From assembly GCF_001269925.1 (NCBI RefSeq), contig NZ_LHVO01000055.1, positions 1 to 40,463 on the forward strand: a stretch of DNA of 40,463 nucleotides. The letters are read 5' to 3'. The position numbers were made by a program, and so were the translations under genes. The notes below the pieces were generated by a model. The model was not told the DNA's origin. It saw only the letters and a list, made by a program, of their open reading frames with translations, and searched no databases. Source of the DNA: Pseudomonas sp. MIACH (GTDB taxonomy: Bacteria; Pseudomonadota; Gammaproteobacteria; Pseudomonadales; Pseudomonadaceae). Below, in pieces: positions 15,896 to 24,165 of this stretch (its first letter is position 1; each line of letters starts with the position of its first letter).

Positions 15896-15941
15896 ATGCA
15901 TAAACAGCATCGAAAATATTCTTCGAATGCATTGGATGCGT
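15896..15941. promoter_or_regulatory. Two LysR-type half-palindromes in the atsR/atsB divergent promoter
   Basis: ATGCA TAAAC AGCAT (15896-15910) and ATGCA TTGGA TGCGT (15927-15941) each match ATGCA-N5-TGCAT with one mismatch and start 31 bp apart, about three helical turns. They resemble the perfect copy at 10755-10769. The whole 288-bp gap is AT-rich, holds an ATATTC stretch at 15917 and no gene. Confidence 0.45.
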
Positions 15942-16046
15942 GCCGGGCAGAAGCTTTAAATGATTTTTCTTATCCCCCAATCATCTTGATTGCGTTTTTA
16001 TAAGATCAAAAACACATAACGCCATCGGCGACAACGGAGGTCCTCC

Positions 16047-17639
16047 ATGGCCCGAATTTCACTTTTGAGCCTCCCGCTCGCGGCCCCCGGCGCCACGCCG
16101 CGCTGGCCGCTGCGCAGTGAACGCCTGTTGCCATGGTTGCTGCCGGTGACGCTGTTTGCGCTGTGGTGGCTGGCCAGCCGCAATCACTGGATGAGCGAAC
16201 AGATCCTGCCACCACCGTCCCTGGTGTGGAGCAGCGCCGTGGAGCTGGCTGGCGGCGAGTTGTGGAGCCACTTGGCAATCAGCCTGCAACGCCTGTTCTG
16301 GGGCCTGCTGGCGGGTATTGGGGCCGGGGCGCTGCTGGGCGCGTTGCTGGGTTTCAGTGCGCGCGCCGAGCGCCTGGTGTTTCCGACGTTCAGTGCGTTG
16401 TCGCAAGTACCGACACTGGCCTGGATTCCACTGTTCATGGTGTTCTTCGGCATTGGCGAAACCCTGAAACTGGTGGTGCTGGTGAAGGCGATCGTGGTGC
16501 CCGTCACCCTGCATACCCTGGTGGGCGTACGCGACGCCCAACCCCAGTTGCGTGAAGCCGCCCGCGTGTTGCGCTTGCCCACGCACCTGTTGATCCGCCG
16601 CCTGATCCTGCCTGCCGCGCTGCCCGCCTTTATGGCCGGCGTGCGCCTGGCCCTGGCGGCCGGCTGGACCTCGCTGCTGGCGGTGGAGTTGCTGGCCTCC
16701 AGCGAAGGCATCGGCTACCTGATGGTGTGGGCGCGCCAGCTGTTCATGCTCGATATTGTCTTCGTGTGCATCGTGGTCATCGGCGTATTTGGCGTGGTGA
16801 TGGACCGTGGCATTGGCTGGCTGGACCGCAAATGGGTGCACTGGCCCCATCCGGCCACGGCGCAGATTCGTCGCGGGCCGCGCTATCAAGGCTGGCAGCG
16901 CCTGCAACCGTGGTTGCTGCCCCTGCTGTTGCTGGCGCTGTGGCAGGTCGCGACGCAACAAGGCTGGGTAGACCCGAACATTCTGGTCAGCCCATGGGTG
17001 GTGCTGCACACCACCGTCGCCGGGGTAGTGGATGGCAACCTCAGCGGTGCACTGGGCACCAGCCTGGGGCGAAGCCTGGGCGGCTTGCTGCTCGGTGGCG
17101 GCCTTGGCTTTGCCATGGGCCTGTGGCTGGGACTGTCACGGCGCAGTGAGCGGGTACTCGGGCCGACCCTGGCCGCCTTGCGCCAGATCGCGATTTTCGC
17201 CTGGGTGCCGCTGCTCACTGCCTGGTTTGGCCTGGGTGAGTTGGCCAAGTGGGTGTTTATCGCCCTTGCCGCCTTCTTCCCGCTGTTTATCGCCACCCAA
17301 CGCAGCGTGCTGAATCTGTCGCCGCAGCTCAACGAAGCGGCGCAGGTGTTGCGCCTGAACCTGTTCCAACGGCTGCGACGCCTGGTGCTGCCAGGCGCCG
17401 CAGCCGGCATTTTCGCCGGCCTGCGCCTGAGCCTGATCTACGCCTGGCTGGGCACCATCGGTGCGGAATATTTCATGCCGTCCAACGGCGGTATCGGCAG
17501 CCTGATGATCGGCGCCCAACAACTGCTGCGCATGGACCTGATCATGAGCGGCATGCTCCTGGTCGGCCTCACCGGCGCGGCCCTCAACCTGATCGGCCAA
17601 CGCATCGAAACCCGCGCCACCCGCTGGAGACACGCATGA
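16047..17639 (+). CDS. atsB: Fused double ABC permease, sulfate-ester importer (AtsB-like)
   Basis: 530-residue inner-membrane permease carrying two complete BPD_transp_1 (SsuC-type) halves, about 1-270 and 275-530. Each half has its own EAA coupling loop: EAARVLRLPTHLLIRRLILP in the first and EAAQVLRLNLFQRLRRLVLP in the second. Normal SsuC-type permeases carry one half and dimerise; this fusion is the form I recall for AtsB of the Pseudomonas sulfate-ester locus. ATG 16047 has GGAGG six bases upstream; the leader GGAGGTCCTCC is self-complementary and could hide the ribosome site. Its stop overlaps the atsC start (ATGA), so the two are translationally coupled. Confidence 0.92.
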   Translation: MARISLLSLPLAAPGATPRWPLRSERLLPWLLPVTLFALWWLASRNHWMSEQILPPPSLVWSSAVELAGGELWSHLAISLQRLFWGLLAGIGAGALLGALLGFSARAERLVFPTFSALSQVPTLAWIPLFMVFFGIGETLKLVVLVKAIVVPVTLHTLVGVRDAQPQLREAARVLRLPTHLLIRRLILPAALPAFMAGVRLALAAGWTSLLAVELLASSEGIGYLMVWARQLFMLDIVFVCIVVIGVFGVVMDRGIGWLDRKWVHWPHPATAQIRRGPRYQGWQRLQPWLLPLLLLALWQVATQQGWVDPNILVSPWVVLHTTVAGVVDGNLSGALGTSLGRSLGGLLLGGGLGFAMGLWLGLSRRSERVLGPTLAALRQIAIFAWVPLLTAWFGLGELAKWVFIALAAFFPLFIATQRSVLNLSPQLNEAAQVLRLNLFQRLRRLVLPGAAAGIFAGLRLSLIYAWLGTIGAEYFMPSNGGIGSLMIGAQQLLRMDLIMSGMLLVGLTGAALNLIGQRIETRATRWRHA

Positions 17640-18451
17640 ACGCACCTATCGTCAGCTTCAACCATGTGGGCAAGACCTTTGACGTCGACGGCTTCGAGCT
17701 GGAAGCCATCCGCGAATTCAACCTGGAGATTGCCGAAGGCGAATTCGTCGCGATTGTCGGCTCCAGCGGCTGCGGCAAATCCACCCTGCTGCGCCTGTTG
17801 GTGGGGCTGGATACGCAGTTTCGCGGCGAGATCCGCGTCGACGGCAAAGCGGTCAGCGGCATCGGCGGCGAACGCGGCATCGTGTTCCAGGAGCACCGTT
17901 TGTTCCCCTGGCTGAGCGTGGCGGAAAACATCGGCCTGGGCCTGGTCAACGAGCCGTTGAGCGAGGCCGAGCGAAACCGGCGCATCGCTGACTTTATCGA
18001 ACTGGTGGGCCTCACCGACTTCACCCGCGCCTATCCGCACCAACTGTCCGGCGGCATGGCGCAACGGGTGGCGATTGCCCGCGGCCTGGTGGCCAGCCCG
18101 CGCATCCTGTTGCTGGACGAACCGTTCGGCGCCCTCGACGCCCTGACCCGCCAGCAGATGCAGGATGAACTCCTGGCAATTCGCGCCCGCGCCAAAATCA
18201 CCACGGTGTTGGTGACCCACGATGTGGAGGAAGCGATTTTCCTCGCCGACCGGGTGGTGGTGATGGAGCCCCGGCCGGGGCGGATCAAGCAGGTGGTGGA
18301 CGTCGCCCTGCCACATCCACGTCAGCGCAGCAGTTTTGAATTCCACCAACTGCGTGAAGAACTGCTGCATGAATTGACCAACGATGACCATTACCAGCCG
18401 CCGGTGCGCGAACAGATCCGCGATCTGCCATTGGCCTTTATTGCCTGCTGA
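17636..18451 (+). CDS. atsC: ABC transporter ATPase, sulfate-ester importer (AtsC-like)
   Basis: 271-residue nucleotide-binding subunit of the SsuB/TauB family. Seen: Walker A GSSGCGKS (42-49), Q-loop VFQEHRLFPW (83-92), signature LSGGMAQ (137-143), Walker B ILLLDEP (157-163), D-loop GALD and H-loop VTHDVEEA. It drives import through AtsB with AtsR as binding protein. The start is the ATG at 17636 overlapping the atsB stop by four bases; the long in-frame upstream reading is a shadow of atsB. AtsA follows 16 bp after the stop, so atsB-atsC-atsA are one operon. Confidence 0.93.
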   Translation: MNAPIVSFNHVGKTFDVDGFELEAIREFNLEIAEGEFVAIVGSSGCGKSTLLRLLVGLDTQFRGEIRVDGKAVSGIGGERGIVFQEHRLFPWLSVAENIGLGLVNEPLSEAERNRRIADFIELVGLTDFTRAYPHQLSGGMAQRVAIARGLVASPRILLLDEPFGALDALTRQQMQDELLAIRARAKITTVLVTHDVEEAIFLADRVVVMEPRPGRIKQVVDVALPHPRQRSSFEFHQLREELLHELTNDDHYQPPVREQIRDLPLAFIAC

Positions 18452-18467
18452 AAAAAGGAGCGCCTTG

Positions 18468-20078
18468 ATGCCGCAACGTCCCAATTTTCTCGTGATCCTG
18501 GCCGATGACATGGGCTTCTCCGACCTCGGCGCCTTTGGCGGGGAAATTTCCACGCCGCACCTGGACGCCCTCGCGCTGAACGGCCTGCGCCTGACCGACT
18601 TCCACACCGCCCCCACCTGCTCGCCCACCCGCTCGATGCTGCTGACTGGCACCGACCACCATATCGCCGGTATCGGCACCATGGCCGAGGCGCTGACCCC
18701 GGAGCTGATCGGCAAGCCCGGCTACGAGGGCTACTTGAATGACAAGGTGGTGGCGCTGCCGGAGCTGCTGCGCGAGGCCGGTTACCAGACACTGATGAGC
18801 GGCAAGTGGCACCTGGGCCTGACCGCCGAACTGGCGCCTCACGCCCGTGGTTTCGAGCGTTCGTTCTCGCTGCTGCCGGGGGCGGCCAACCACTACGGTT
18901 TCGAGCCGACCTACGACGACCACACGCCTGGCCTGCTCAAATCCACCCCGGCGCTGTACATCGAAGACGACCGGTTCGTCGAACAACTGCCCAAGGATTT
19001 CTATTCCTCCGATGCCTTCGGCGACAAGCTGCTGCAGTACCTCAAGGAGCGCGACCAGGCCCAGCCGTTCTTCGCTTACCTGCCGTTTTCCGCGCCGCAC
19101 TGGCCGTTGCAAGCGCCTGCGGACATCGTCGAGAAGTACCGTGGCCGCTACGACGCCGGCCCCGACGCGCTGCGCCAGGAACGCCTGGAAAAACTCAAGG
19201 CACTCGGGCTGATCGATGCCGACGTCGAACCCCATCCGTTGATCGAACTGAACACCCAGTGGGCGGCCTTGACCGACAAACAGCGCCAGGTCTCGGCGCG
19301 GGCCATGGAGGTGTATGCGGCGATGGTCGAACGCATGGACTGGAACATCGGCCGGGTCGTGGATTACCTGCGCCAGCAGGGGCTACTGGATAACACCTTC
19401 ATCGTATTCATGTCCGACAACGGTGCCGAAGGCGCCCTGCTGGAAGCCTTTCCCAAGTTCGGCCCCGAGCTGCTGACTTACCTCAACCAGCATTACGACA
19501 ACAGCCTCGACAATATCGGCCGCGCCAACTCCTACGTCTGGTATGGCCCGTCGTGGGCGCAGGTGGCAACCGCACCGTCACGCTTGTTCAAGGCGTTCAC
19601 CACCGAGGGCGGGATTCGCGTGCCGGCGCTGGTGCACTATCCGCAGCTGTCGCTCAAAGGCCGTATCAGCCATGGATTCGGCACGGTGATGGACATTACG
19701 CCGACCATCCTGGACCTGGCCGGCGTGCGTCATCCGGGCAAACAATGGCGTGGCAAGCCGGTGGCGCCGCTGCGGGGCAAGTCGTGGCTGGGCTTCCTCT
19801 CTGGCGAGACCGCCCAGGTGCACGACGAAAACACGGTGACCGGCTGGGAACTATTTGGCCGCCGCGCGATTCGCCAGGGTCAGTGGAAGGCCGTGTACAT
19901 CCCCGGCCCCGTGGGCCCGGCGACCTGGCAGCTGTATGACCTGGGCCAGGACCCTGGAGAAATCCACGACCTGGCCTTGAGTCATCCGCACAAACTCGCC
20001 ACGTTAATCGGCCACTGGCAGCAGTATGTGGACGAAACCGGCGTGGTACTCAGTGCGTCGCCGTTTCAGCCGGATTGA
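18468..20078 (+). CDS. atsA: Arylsulfatase AtsA
   Basis: 536-residue type I arylsulfatase; hydrolyses aryl sulfate esters to phenol and sulfate in the cytoplasm. Seen: calcium-site Asp13-Asp14 (LADDMG), catalytic Cys51 in CSPTR (converted to formylglycine by a modifying enzyme not in the window), GKWHLG, SAPHWPLQAP, the metal site SDNGAEG and a typical C-terminus. Residue numbers and length match the P. aeruginosa enzyme as I recall it. ATG 18468 has AAAGGAG upstream. Third gene of atsB-atsC-atsA. The last 29 bases overlap the convergent desaturase gene. Confidence 0.96.
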   Translation: MPQRPNFLVILADDMGFSDLGAFGGEISTPHLDALALNGLRLTDFHTAPTCSPTRSMLLTGTDHHIAGIGTMAEALTPELIGKPGYEGYLNDKVVALPELLREAGYQTLMSGKWHLGLTAELAPHARGFERSFSLLPGAANHYGFEPTYDDHTPGLLKSTPALYIEDDRFVEQLPKDFYSSDAFGDKLLQYLKERDQAQPFFAYLPFSAPHWPLQAPADIVEKYRGRYDAGPDALRQERLEKLKALGLIDADVEPHPLIELNTQWAALTDKQRQVSARAMEVYAAMVERMDWNIGRVVDYLRQQGLLDNTFIVFMSDNGAEGALLEAFPKFGPELLTYLNQHYDNSLDNIGRANSYVWYGPSWAQVATAPSRLFKAFTTEGGIRVPALVHYPQLSLKGRISHGFGTVMDITPTILDLAGVRHPGKQWRGKPVAPLRGKSWLGFLSGETAQVHDENTVTGWELFGRRAIRQGQWKAVYIPGPVGPATWQLYDLGQDPGEIHDLALSHPHKLATLIGHWQQYVDETGVVLSASPFQPD

Positions 20079-21129
20079 GCCGGGCCTGGGGCGACGCCAT
20101 GGGTTCAAGCCGATTAGCCCGCGCAAACGTACCGAAATCATTGAAGCGCACGCCCATCTGGGCCATGACCTTATGCGCCACCTTGGCCGTCATCTGGCGG
20201 ATGTAGAACGGTTCCTTCACCACAAAGTGGTGAATCCCGTGGGTGCTGCCGAAGTTGAAGCAGAACGCCTGCAACGGCCATAGCCACCACGGATTCAGCA
20301 CCTGGGTTTGCTGGATCACATTGCCCAGTTCCACATCGCCGTAGTAGTGCATGTTGGAGCTGACAAAGTGCAGGCAAAAGGTGCGCAGCACGTTGGGGCC
20401 GATGATCACCACGGCGGCGATGTCGATCACCTGCATCATCTGCAAGGTGCCGGTGGACCAGTCGATCGGCGTACCCAACAGGCTGGCGATGCCATTGGCG
20501 GCATGGAAGCCGAGGAAGATGTACCACGCGCCCCAATGCAGCAGCGCCAGGGGCGCGTAGACCAGCAGCGAGCGCTTGAGGATCTTGAGTTTGTGGCCCC
20601 AGGTCTTGGCGCGCAGCATGCGGATAAACGCCGACATCACGTTATCGCCCACCATCAGCAACCGCGCGAAGCCCCAGGGCTCGCCGTTGGTGATCGCGCG
20701 CTCCTCCATATCGGTCTCGGTGCCGGAGACCTTGTGGTGATTGAGGTGCAGGTGGCGACGGATCCACGGGTTGATGGTGCTCGGCCGCGCCAGCCACACC
20801 AGGCCCATCATCAGGTTGTGCGGCACGCGCTGTTTGCGAAAGTACATGCTGTGGATCAGGTCGTGTTCCAGCTCGTGGGTCAGTGAGGCGAGGAACGCAT
20901 TGAGCAGCAGGCAGGCCCACCAGGCCATGTGACCGCTGATATAGAGCGCCGCCGAGCCGATCATGCCCACCAGCGCAAACGCCAGGATGCCCGCGCCCAG
21001 GGCGTCCTGATGCTGCAACCACGGATGCCGGCGGCGCAAGCGCACGCCTTCCGCGAGCACCACCTCACGGATATGCGCCGAACGCTGTTGCGCGTTCATC
21101 TGCTGGGGACTTGCAGAAGTACCGTCCAT
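20050..21129 (-). CDS. Membrane fatty-acid desaturase family protein
   Basis: 359-residue integral membrane di-iron protein of the fatty-acid desaturase/hydroxylase superfamily. Seen: histidine boxes HELEHDLIH, HLHLNHHK and HGIHH, with hydrophobic helices between (for example ILAFALVGMIGSAALYI). The C-terminal tail is hydrophilic and its last 29 bases lie inside the convergent atsA gene. ATG 21129 follows GGGAG closely; an ATG ten codons later is possible. Divergent from an AraC-type gene 101 bp away, which probably controls it. Substrate (acyl-lipid or other long-chain compound) unknown. Confidence 0.9.
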   Translation of the reverse strand: MDGTSASPQQMNAQQRSAHIREVVLAEGVRLRRRHPWLQHQDALGAGILAFALVGMIGSAALYISGHMAWWACLLLNAFLASLTHELEHDLIHSMYFRKQRVPHNLMMGLVWLARPSTINPWIRRHLHLNHHKVSGTETDMEERAITNGEPWGFARLLMVGDNVMSAFIRMLRAKTWGHKLKILKRSLLVYAPLALLHWGAWYIFLGFHAANGIASLLGTPIDWSTGTLQMMQVIDIAAVVIIGPNVLRTFCLHFVSSNMHYYGDVELGNVIQQTQVLNPWWLWPLQAFCFNFGSTHGIHHFVVKEPFYIRQMTAKVAHKVMAQMGVRFNDFGTFARANRLEPMASPQARLNPAETATH

Positions 21130-21230
21130 GCTCCCATCCTCTTATTCATTGAGGGTTACATCCTGCACCAGGGCTTGTTGCAGGACGCTAGCCCCACACG
21201 CCAACCTGTTGACCGCAAGCGCCAATCGCC

Positions 21231-22235
21231 ATGACCGAACCGACTTCCCTCGCCAGCTGGACCCGCGCCCTGCGCAAGCAGCTCGATGCCCTCGGTCTCG
21301 ACAGCGCCGCGCTGTGCGCCCAGGCCGGGCTCGATCCGCAGCAGATGGACGACCCCAACGCGCGTTACCCGCTGTCGGCCACCACGCGCTTGTGGGCACT
21401 GGCGGTGGAGGCCAGCGGCGATCCGGCCATCGGGTTGCGGGTGTCGCGGTTTGTCAGCCCGACCACCTTTCATGCGCTGGGTTATGCGCTGGTGGCGAGT
21501 GGCAGCCTGCGTGAGGTGTTCGAGCGCATCGTGCGGTATCACCAGGTGGTCAGCGACGCCCTGACGCTCGAACTTAGCGGCGATGGCGAGCGCTACCGCT
21601 TTCGCCTGCTGCAACCACCGGGCAGCCCGGCGCCGGCGCTGGAAGCCATCGATGCGTTTGCCGCGATCTATGTGCGCACATGCCGCAATCGCCTGGGACG
21701 CGACTACGCGCCGTTGGCGGTGTACCTGCGGCGCCCGGAACCCGCCGACCCCAAGCCCTGGCACGCGGTGTTTCGCGCACCGGTGTTTTTCGGCGCCGAA
21801 GAAGACCGCCTCGAATTTGCCGCCCGCGATTTCGACAGCCACCTGGACGACGCCAACCCGGAACTGGCCGAACATAACGAAACCGTGCTCAAACGCACCC
21901 TCGCCCAACTGCAACCGCTGACCTGGGAACGCAAGGTGCGCGCGGCCATCGAGGCGCAACTGCCCGATGGCGAGCCGAGTGCCGAGCGGATTGCCCAGGC
22001 GCTGCACTTGAGTTTGCGCAGTTTGCAGCGGCATCTGGCGGATGAGGGGTGTCGGTTTGATGCGTTGCTCAATGAGTGCCGGGAGAATCTGGCGTTGTTG
22101 CACCTGCGGGATCCGCAGTGCTCATTGGCGGAGATCAGTCATCTGCTCGGGTTTGCGGATACCAGCAGCTTTAATCGCGCGTTCAAGCGCTGGACGGGGA
22201 TGACGCCGGGGCAGTTTCGGGATGGGTTGCGGTAG
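21231..22235 (+). CDS. AraC-family regulator divergent from the desaturase gene
   Basis: 334-residue transcription factor. N-terminal AraC_binding_2/OruR-like effector domain (about 15-205; YPLSATTRLWALAVEASGDPAIGL), C-terminal pair of helix-turn-helices (about 232-330; LHLSLRSLQRHLADEGCRFD, then LGFADTSSFNRAFKRWTGMTPGQFR). The arrangement next to a membrane desaturase suggests a fatty-acid or lipid signal. Start ATG 21231 has no strong ribosome site. Confidence 0.92.
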   Translation: MTEPTSLASWTRALRKQLDALGLDSAALCAQAGLDPQQMDDPNARYPLSATTRLWALAVEASGDPAIGLRVSRFVSPTTFHALGYALVASGSLREVFERIVRYHQVVSDALTLELSGDGERYRFRLLQPPGSPAPALEAIDAFAAIYVRTCRNRLGRDYAPLAVYLRRPEPADPKPWHAVFRAPVFFGAEEDRLEFAARDFDSHLDDANPELAEHNETVLKRTLAQLQPLTWERKVRAAIEAQLPDGEPSAERIAQALHLSLRSLQRHLADEGCRFDALLNECRENLALLHLRDPQCSLAEISHLLGFADTSSFNRAFKRWTGMTPGQFRDGLR

Positions 22236-22262
22236 GGGGATGTGTGGTGACGGTGATGGCCT

Positions 22263-22329
22263 CATCGGGAGCAAGCCCCCTCCCACATTTGAAATGCGTT
22301 CTCCTGTGGGAGGGGGCTTGCTCCCGATG
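22263..22329. repeat. REP doublet, reversed arrangement
   Basis: CATCGGGAGCAAGCCCCCTC ... CACATTTGAAATGCG ... GTGGGAGGGGGCTTGCTCCC GATG: two REP halves in the opposite order from the REPINs at 2755, 24040 and 28380. It lies between convergent gene ends (AraC regulator and receiver protein). Confidence 0.85.
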
Positions 22330-22337
22330 GCGATCGC

Positions 22338-22703
22338 TCAGCGACCCCGATCGCGCCGCAACAGTTTCTTCACCCGCATCACCAGCACCTTGGCCTCAAA
22401 CGGCTTGAGCAGGTAATCATCCTCATGCAGCTCCAAGCCGCGCAGGCGATCTTCAATGCCGCCCGGCGTGGTCAGGAACAACAACGGCGTTTCGCCCTTC
22501 TGCCGGATGGCCTGCTGCAGCTTCCAGGCATTCAGGCCTGGCAGCATCACATCCAGGATCACCAGATCGTATTCGGCGCTTTCGACAAAGCGCTGAGCCG
22601 CCATGCCGTTGGCCGCGACTTCCACGGTGTAACCGGCCTCGTTCAAGCCCTGGGCCATCCGCTGTGCCTCTTCGGATTCATGTTCCACTAACAGGACGCG
22701 CAT
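22338..22703 (-). CDS. Stand-alone response-regulator receiver domain
   Basis: 121-residue receiver domain with no output domain; the sequence ends at VKKLLRRDRGR, where an OmpR-type DNA-binding domain would begin. Seen: phospho-acceptor Asp51 (ILDVMLPG), FLTTP threonines near 77-78 and Lys102 or nearby (LLKPFE). The N-terminal acidic pocket reads VEHES, so one of the two metal-binding acidic residues (usual VEDE/VEDD) is a histidine. It may bind metal poorly or act without phosphorylation. Start ATG 22703 has GAGG six bases before it. The Crp-type regulator gene ends 38 bp upstream, probably one operon. Confidence 0.88.
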   Translation of the reverse strand: MRVLLVEHESEEAQRMAQGLNEAGYTVEVAANGMAAQRFVESAEYDLVILDVMLPGLNAWKLQQAIRQKGETPLLFLTTPGGIEDRLRGLELHEDDYLLKPFEAKVLVMRVKKLLRRDRGR

Positions 22704-22741
22704 AACACACCTCGATTGATCAGGTTTGCAGGCTAACACCC

Positions 22742-23428
22742 TCAGGTGTGCGCCGCCTCTCGTAGCCGCTGTGCATCGAGGATTTCGATCTCGCCGTAGC
22801 CCAGGCGCACGATGCCTTGGGCTTGCAGATCCTTGAGCAAGGCGTTGGTGGTCTGGCGTGACAGGTTCAACATCGCCGCGAGGTCTTCCTGAGGCAATTG
22901 CAGCCGGCGCTTTGAGTGTTCGATGTCGCCGTAACCCTCAATGATCATCAACAAGCGGTGGGCCAGGCGCACGGAGGCCGGCATCAGGCTGAGTTGTTCG
23001 AGGCCGATAAAACTCAGGCGTAGCTTCTGACTCATCAGCAATGCCAGGTCACGCCAATACTGTGGGGTGTCATCAAGGATGCTCAGCAGCGCCTGCTGCG
23101 GCACCTGCAAGAGCGTGCAAGGCCCGGTGGCGCAGGCGTCGTGGGTGCGCGGCAAGCCGTCGAACAGGCAGATTTCGCCGAACCAGTAGGGCGCGCCCAC
23201 CAGGCTCAACAGCGCTTCCTTGCCCTGCTCATTCACCGCACTGACACGCAGGGTGCCGTCGAGCACCGCATACAAGCCACAGGGCGGGTCGCCACGCTTG
23301 AACAGGTATTGTCCCGCCGTCAGCTGCCGCAGCCGCGCATGGGCCAGCAGACTATGCTGGAAAGGTCCGGGCAGATGACTGAACCAGTGACCGACGGCCA
23401 ACCGGGCGTGCCATTGCTCTACGTCCAT
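22742..23428 (-). CDS. Crp/Fnr-family transcriptional regulator
   Basis: 228-residue regulator: cyclic-nucleotide-binding fold (about 15-135; FKRGDPPCGLYAVLDGTLRV and FGEICLFDGLPRTHDACA) followed by a winged helix-turn-helix (about 155-220; LPQEDLAAMLNLSRQTTNAL). The pocket keeps the arginine (PRT) used to hold cyclic nucleotide, so ligand binding is possible; no iron-sulfur cysteine cluster of Fnr type is visible. Divergent from the Mpo1-like gene with 83 bp between, and in one direction with the receiver protein. Confidence 0.92.
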   Translation of the reverse strand: MDVEQWHARLAVGHWFSHLPGPFQHSLLAHARLRQLTAGQYLFKRGDPPCGLYAVLDGTLRVSAVNEQGKEALLSLVGAPYWFGEICLFDGLPRTHDACATGPCTLLQVPQQALLSILDDTPQYWRDLALLMSQKLRLSFIGLEQLSLMPASVRLAHRLLMIIEGYGDIEHSKRRLQLPQEDLAAMLNLSRQTTNALLKDLQAQGIVRLGYGEIEILDAQRLREAAHT

Positions 23429-23452
23429 GGGAACTCCGAAGATTGTCGCCCA

Positions 23453-23478
23453 GCTGACAGTTAGTCCCAGGCTGACAG
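23453..23478. promoter_or_regulatory. GCTGACAG direct repeat between Crp-type and Mpo1-like genes
   Basis: GCTGACAG occurs at 23453-23460 and 23471-23478, each preceded by CCCAG or a close form, in an 83-bp divergent promoter region. It could be a binding site for the Crp-type regulator, but it lacks the TGTGA-N6-TCACA form. Confidence 0.25.
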
Positions 23479-23511
23479 GGCATGATCAAACATCCTACAG
23501 GAGGAACAACA

Positions 23512-24039
23512 ATGAAAAGCCTCGTCGATCACCTCAGTCAATACGCCGCTTACCACCGCGACCCACGCAATATCGCCAGCCACTTCATTGGCATCCCGCT
23601 GATTGTGGTCGCCGTGGCCGTGCTGCTGTCACGCCCCGAATGGGCGGTGGGCGGGCTGTGGCTTTCCCCGGCGGTAATCGTCGCGCTGTTTTCGGCGTGG
23701 TTTTACCTGCGCCTCGAACGGGCACTGGGCGTGCTGATGACGGTGTTGATGGGTTTGTCGGTATGGGCCGGGCATGCGTTGGCGGCGCAGAGCACGATGG
23801 TGTGGCTCAGCAGCGGCGTCGGCCTGTTTGTGGTGGGTTGGGTGATTCAGTTTGTCGGGCATTACTACGAGGGCAAGAAGCCGGCGTTTGTGGATGACGT
23901 GTCGGGGCTGATTGTGGGGCCGTTGTTCGTGGTGGCGGAGGTGGCGTTTTTGCTGGGGTTGCGCCAGGGCTTGAAGCAGCAGATTGAAGAGCGCTCGGGG
24001 CCAGTGGTTCGACGCGATCTGAAGCCGAGAGAGGCCTGA
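23512..24039 (+). CDS. Mpo1-like (DUF962) membrane protein
   Basis: 175-residue protein of the Mpo1/YGL010w family. The yeast member is an iron-dependent dioxygenase that shortens 2-hydroxy fatty acids; bacterial members are little studied. Seen: conserved YHRDPRNIASHFIGIPL with His15 and His24, three to four membrane helices, and QFVGHYYEGKKPAFVDD with a further conserved His. ATG 23512 follows AGGAGG at seven bases; an earlier in-frame ATG at 23482 is not needed. A REPIN begins at its stop codon. Confidence 0.88.
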   Translation: MKSLVDHLSQYAAYHRDPRNIASHFIGIPLIVVAVAVLLSRPEWAVGGLWLSPAVIVALFSAWFYLRLERALGVLMTVLMGLSVWAGHALAAQSTMVWLSSGVGLFVVGWVIQFVGHYYEGKKPAFVDDVSGLIVGPLFVVAEVAFLLGLRQGLKQQIEERSGPVVRRDLKPREA

Positions 24040-24130
24040 ATGTGGGAGGGGGCTTGCTCCCGATTGCAGTGGGTCAGCAGCAGATAAGCTGGCTGAAACA
24101 CCGCTATCGGGAGCAAGCCCCCTCCCACAT
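24040..24130. repeat. REPIN
   Basis: ATGTGGGAGGGGGCTTGCTC ... core GTGGGTCAG ... CTGAAACACCGC ... TATCGGGAGCAAGCCCCCTC ... CACAT. It starts directly at the end of the Mpo1-like gene and lies between convergent genes. The rest of the gap to 24165 shows nothing. Confidence 0.9.
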
Positions 24131-24165
24131 TGAACCTGTTTCACATCGGGATTTTTGTTTGGGGC

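Noticed and set aside
17249..17635. N-terminal extension of AtsC
   Set aside because: It lies inside atsB in another frame; the ATPase begins at the overlapping ATG 17636.
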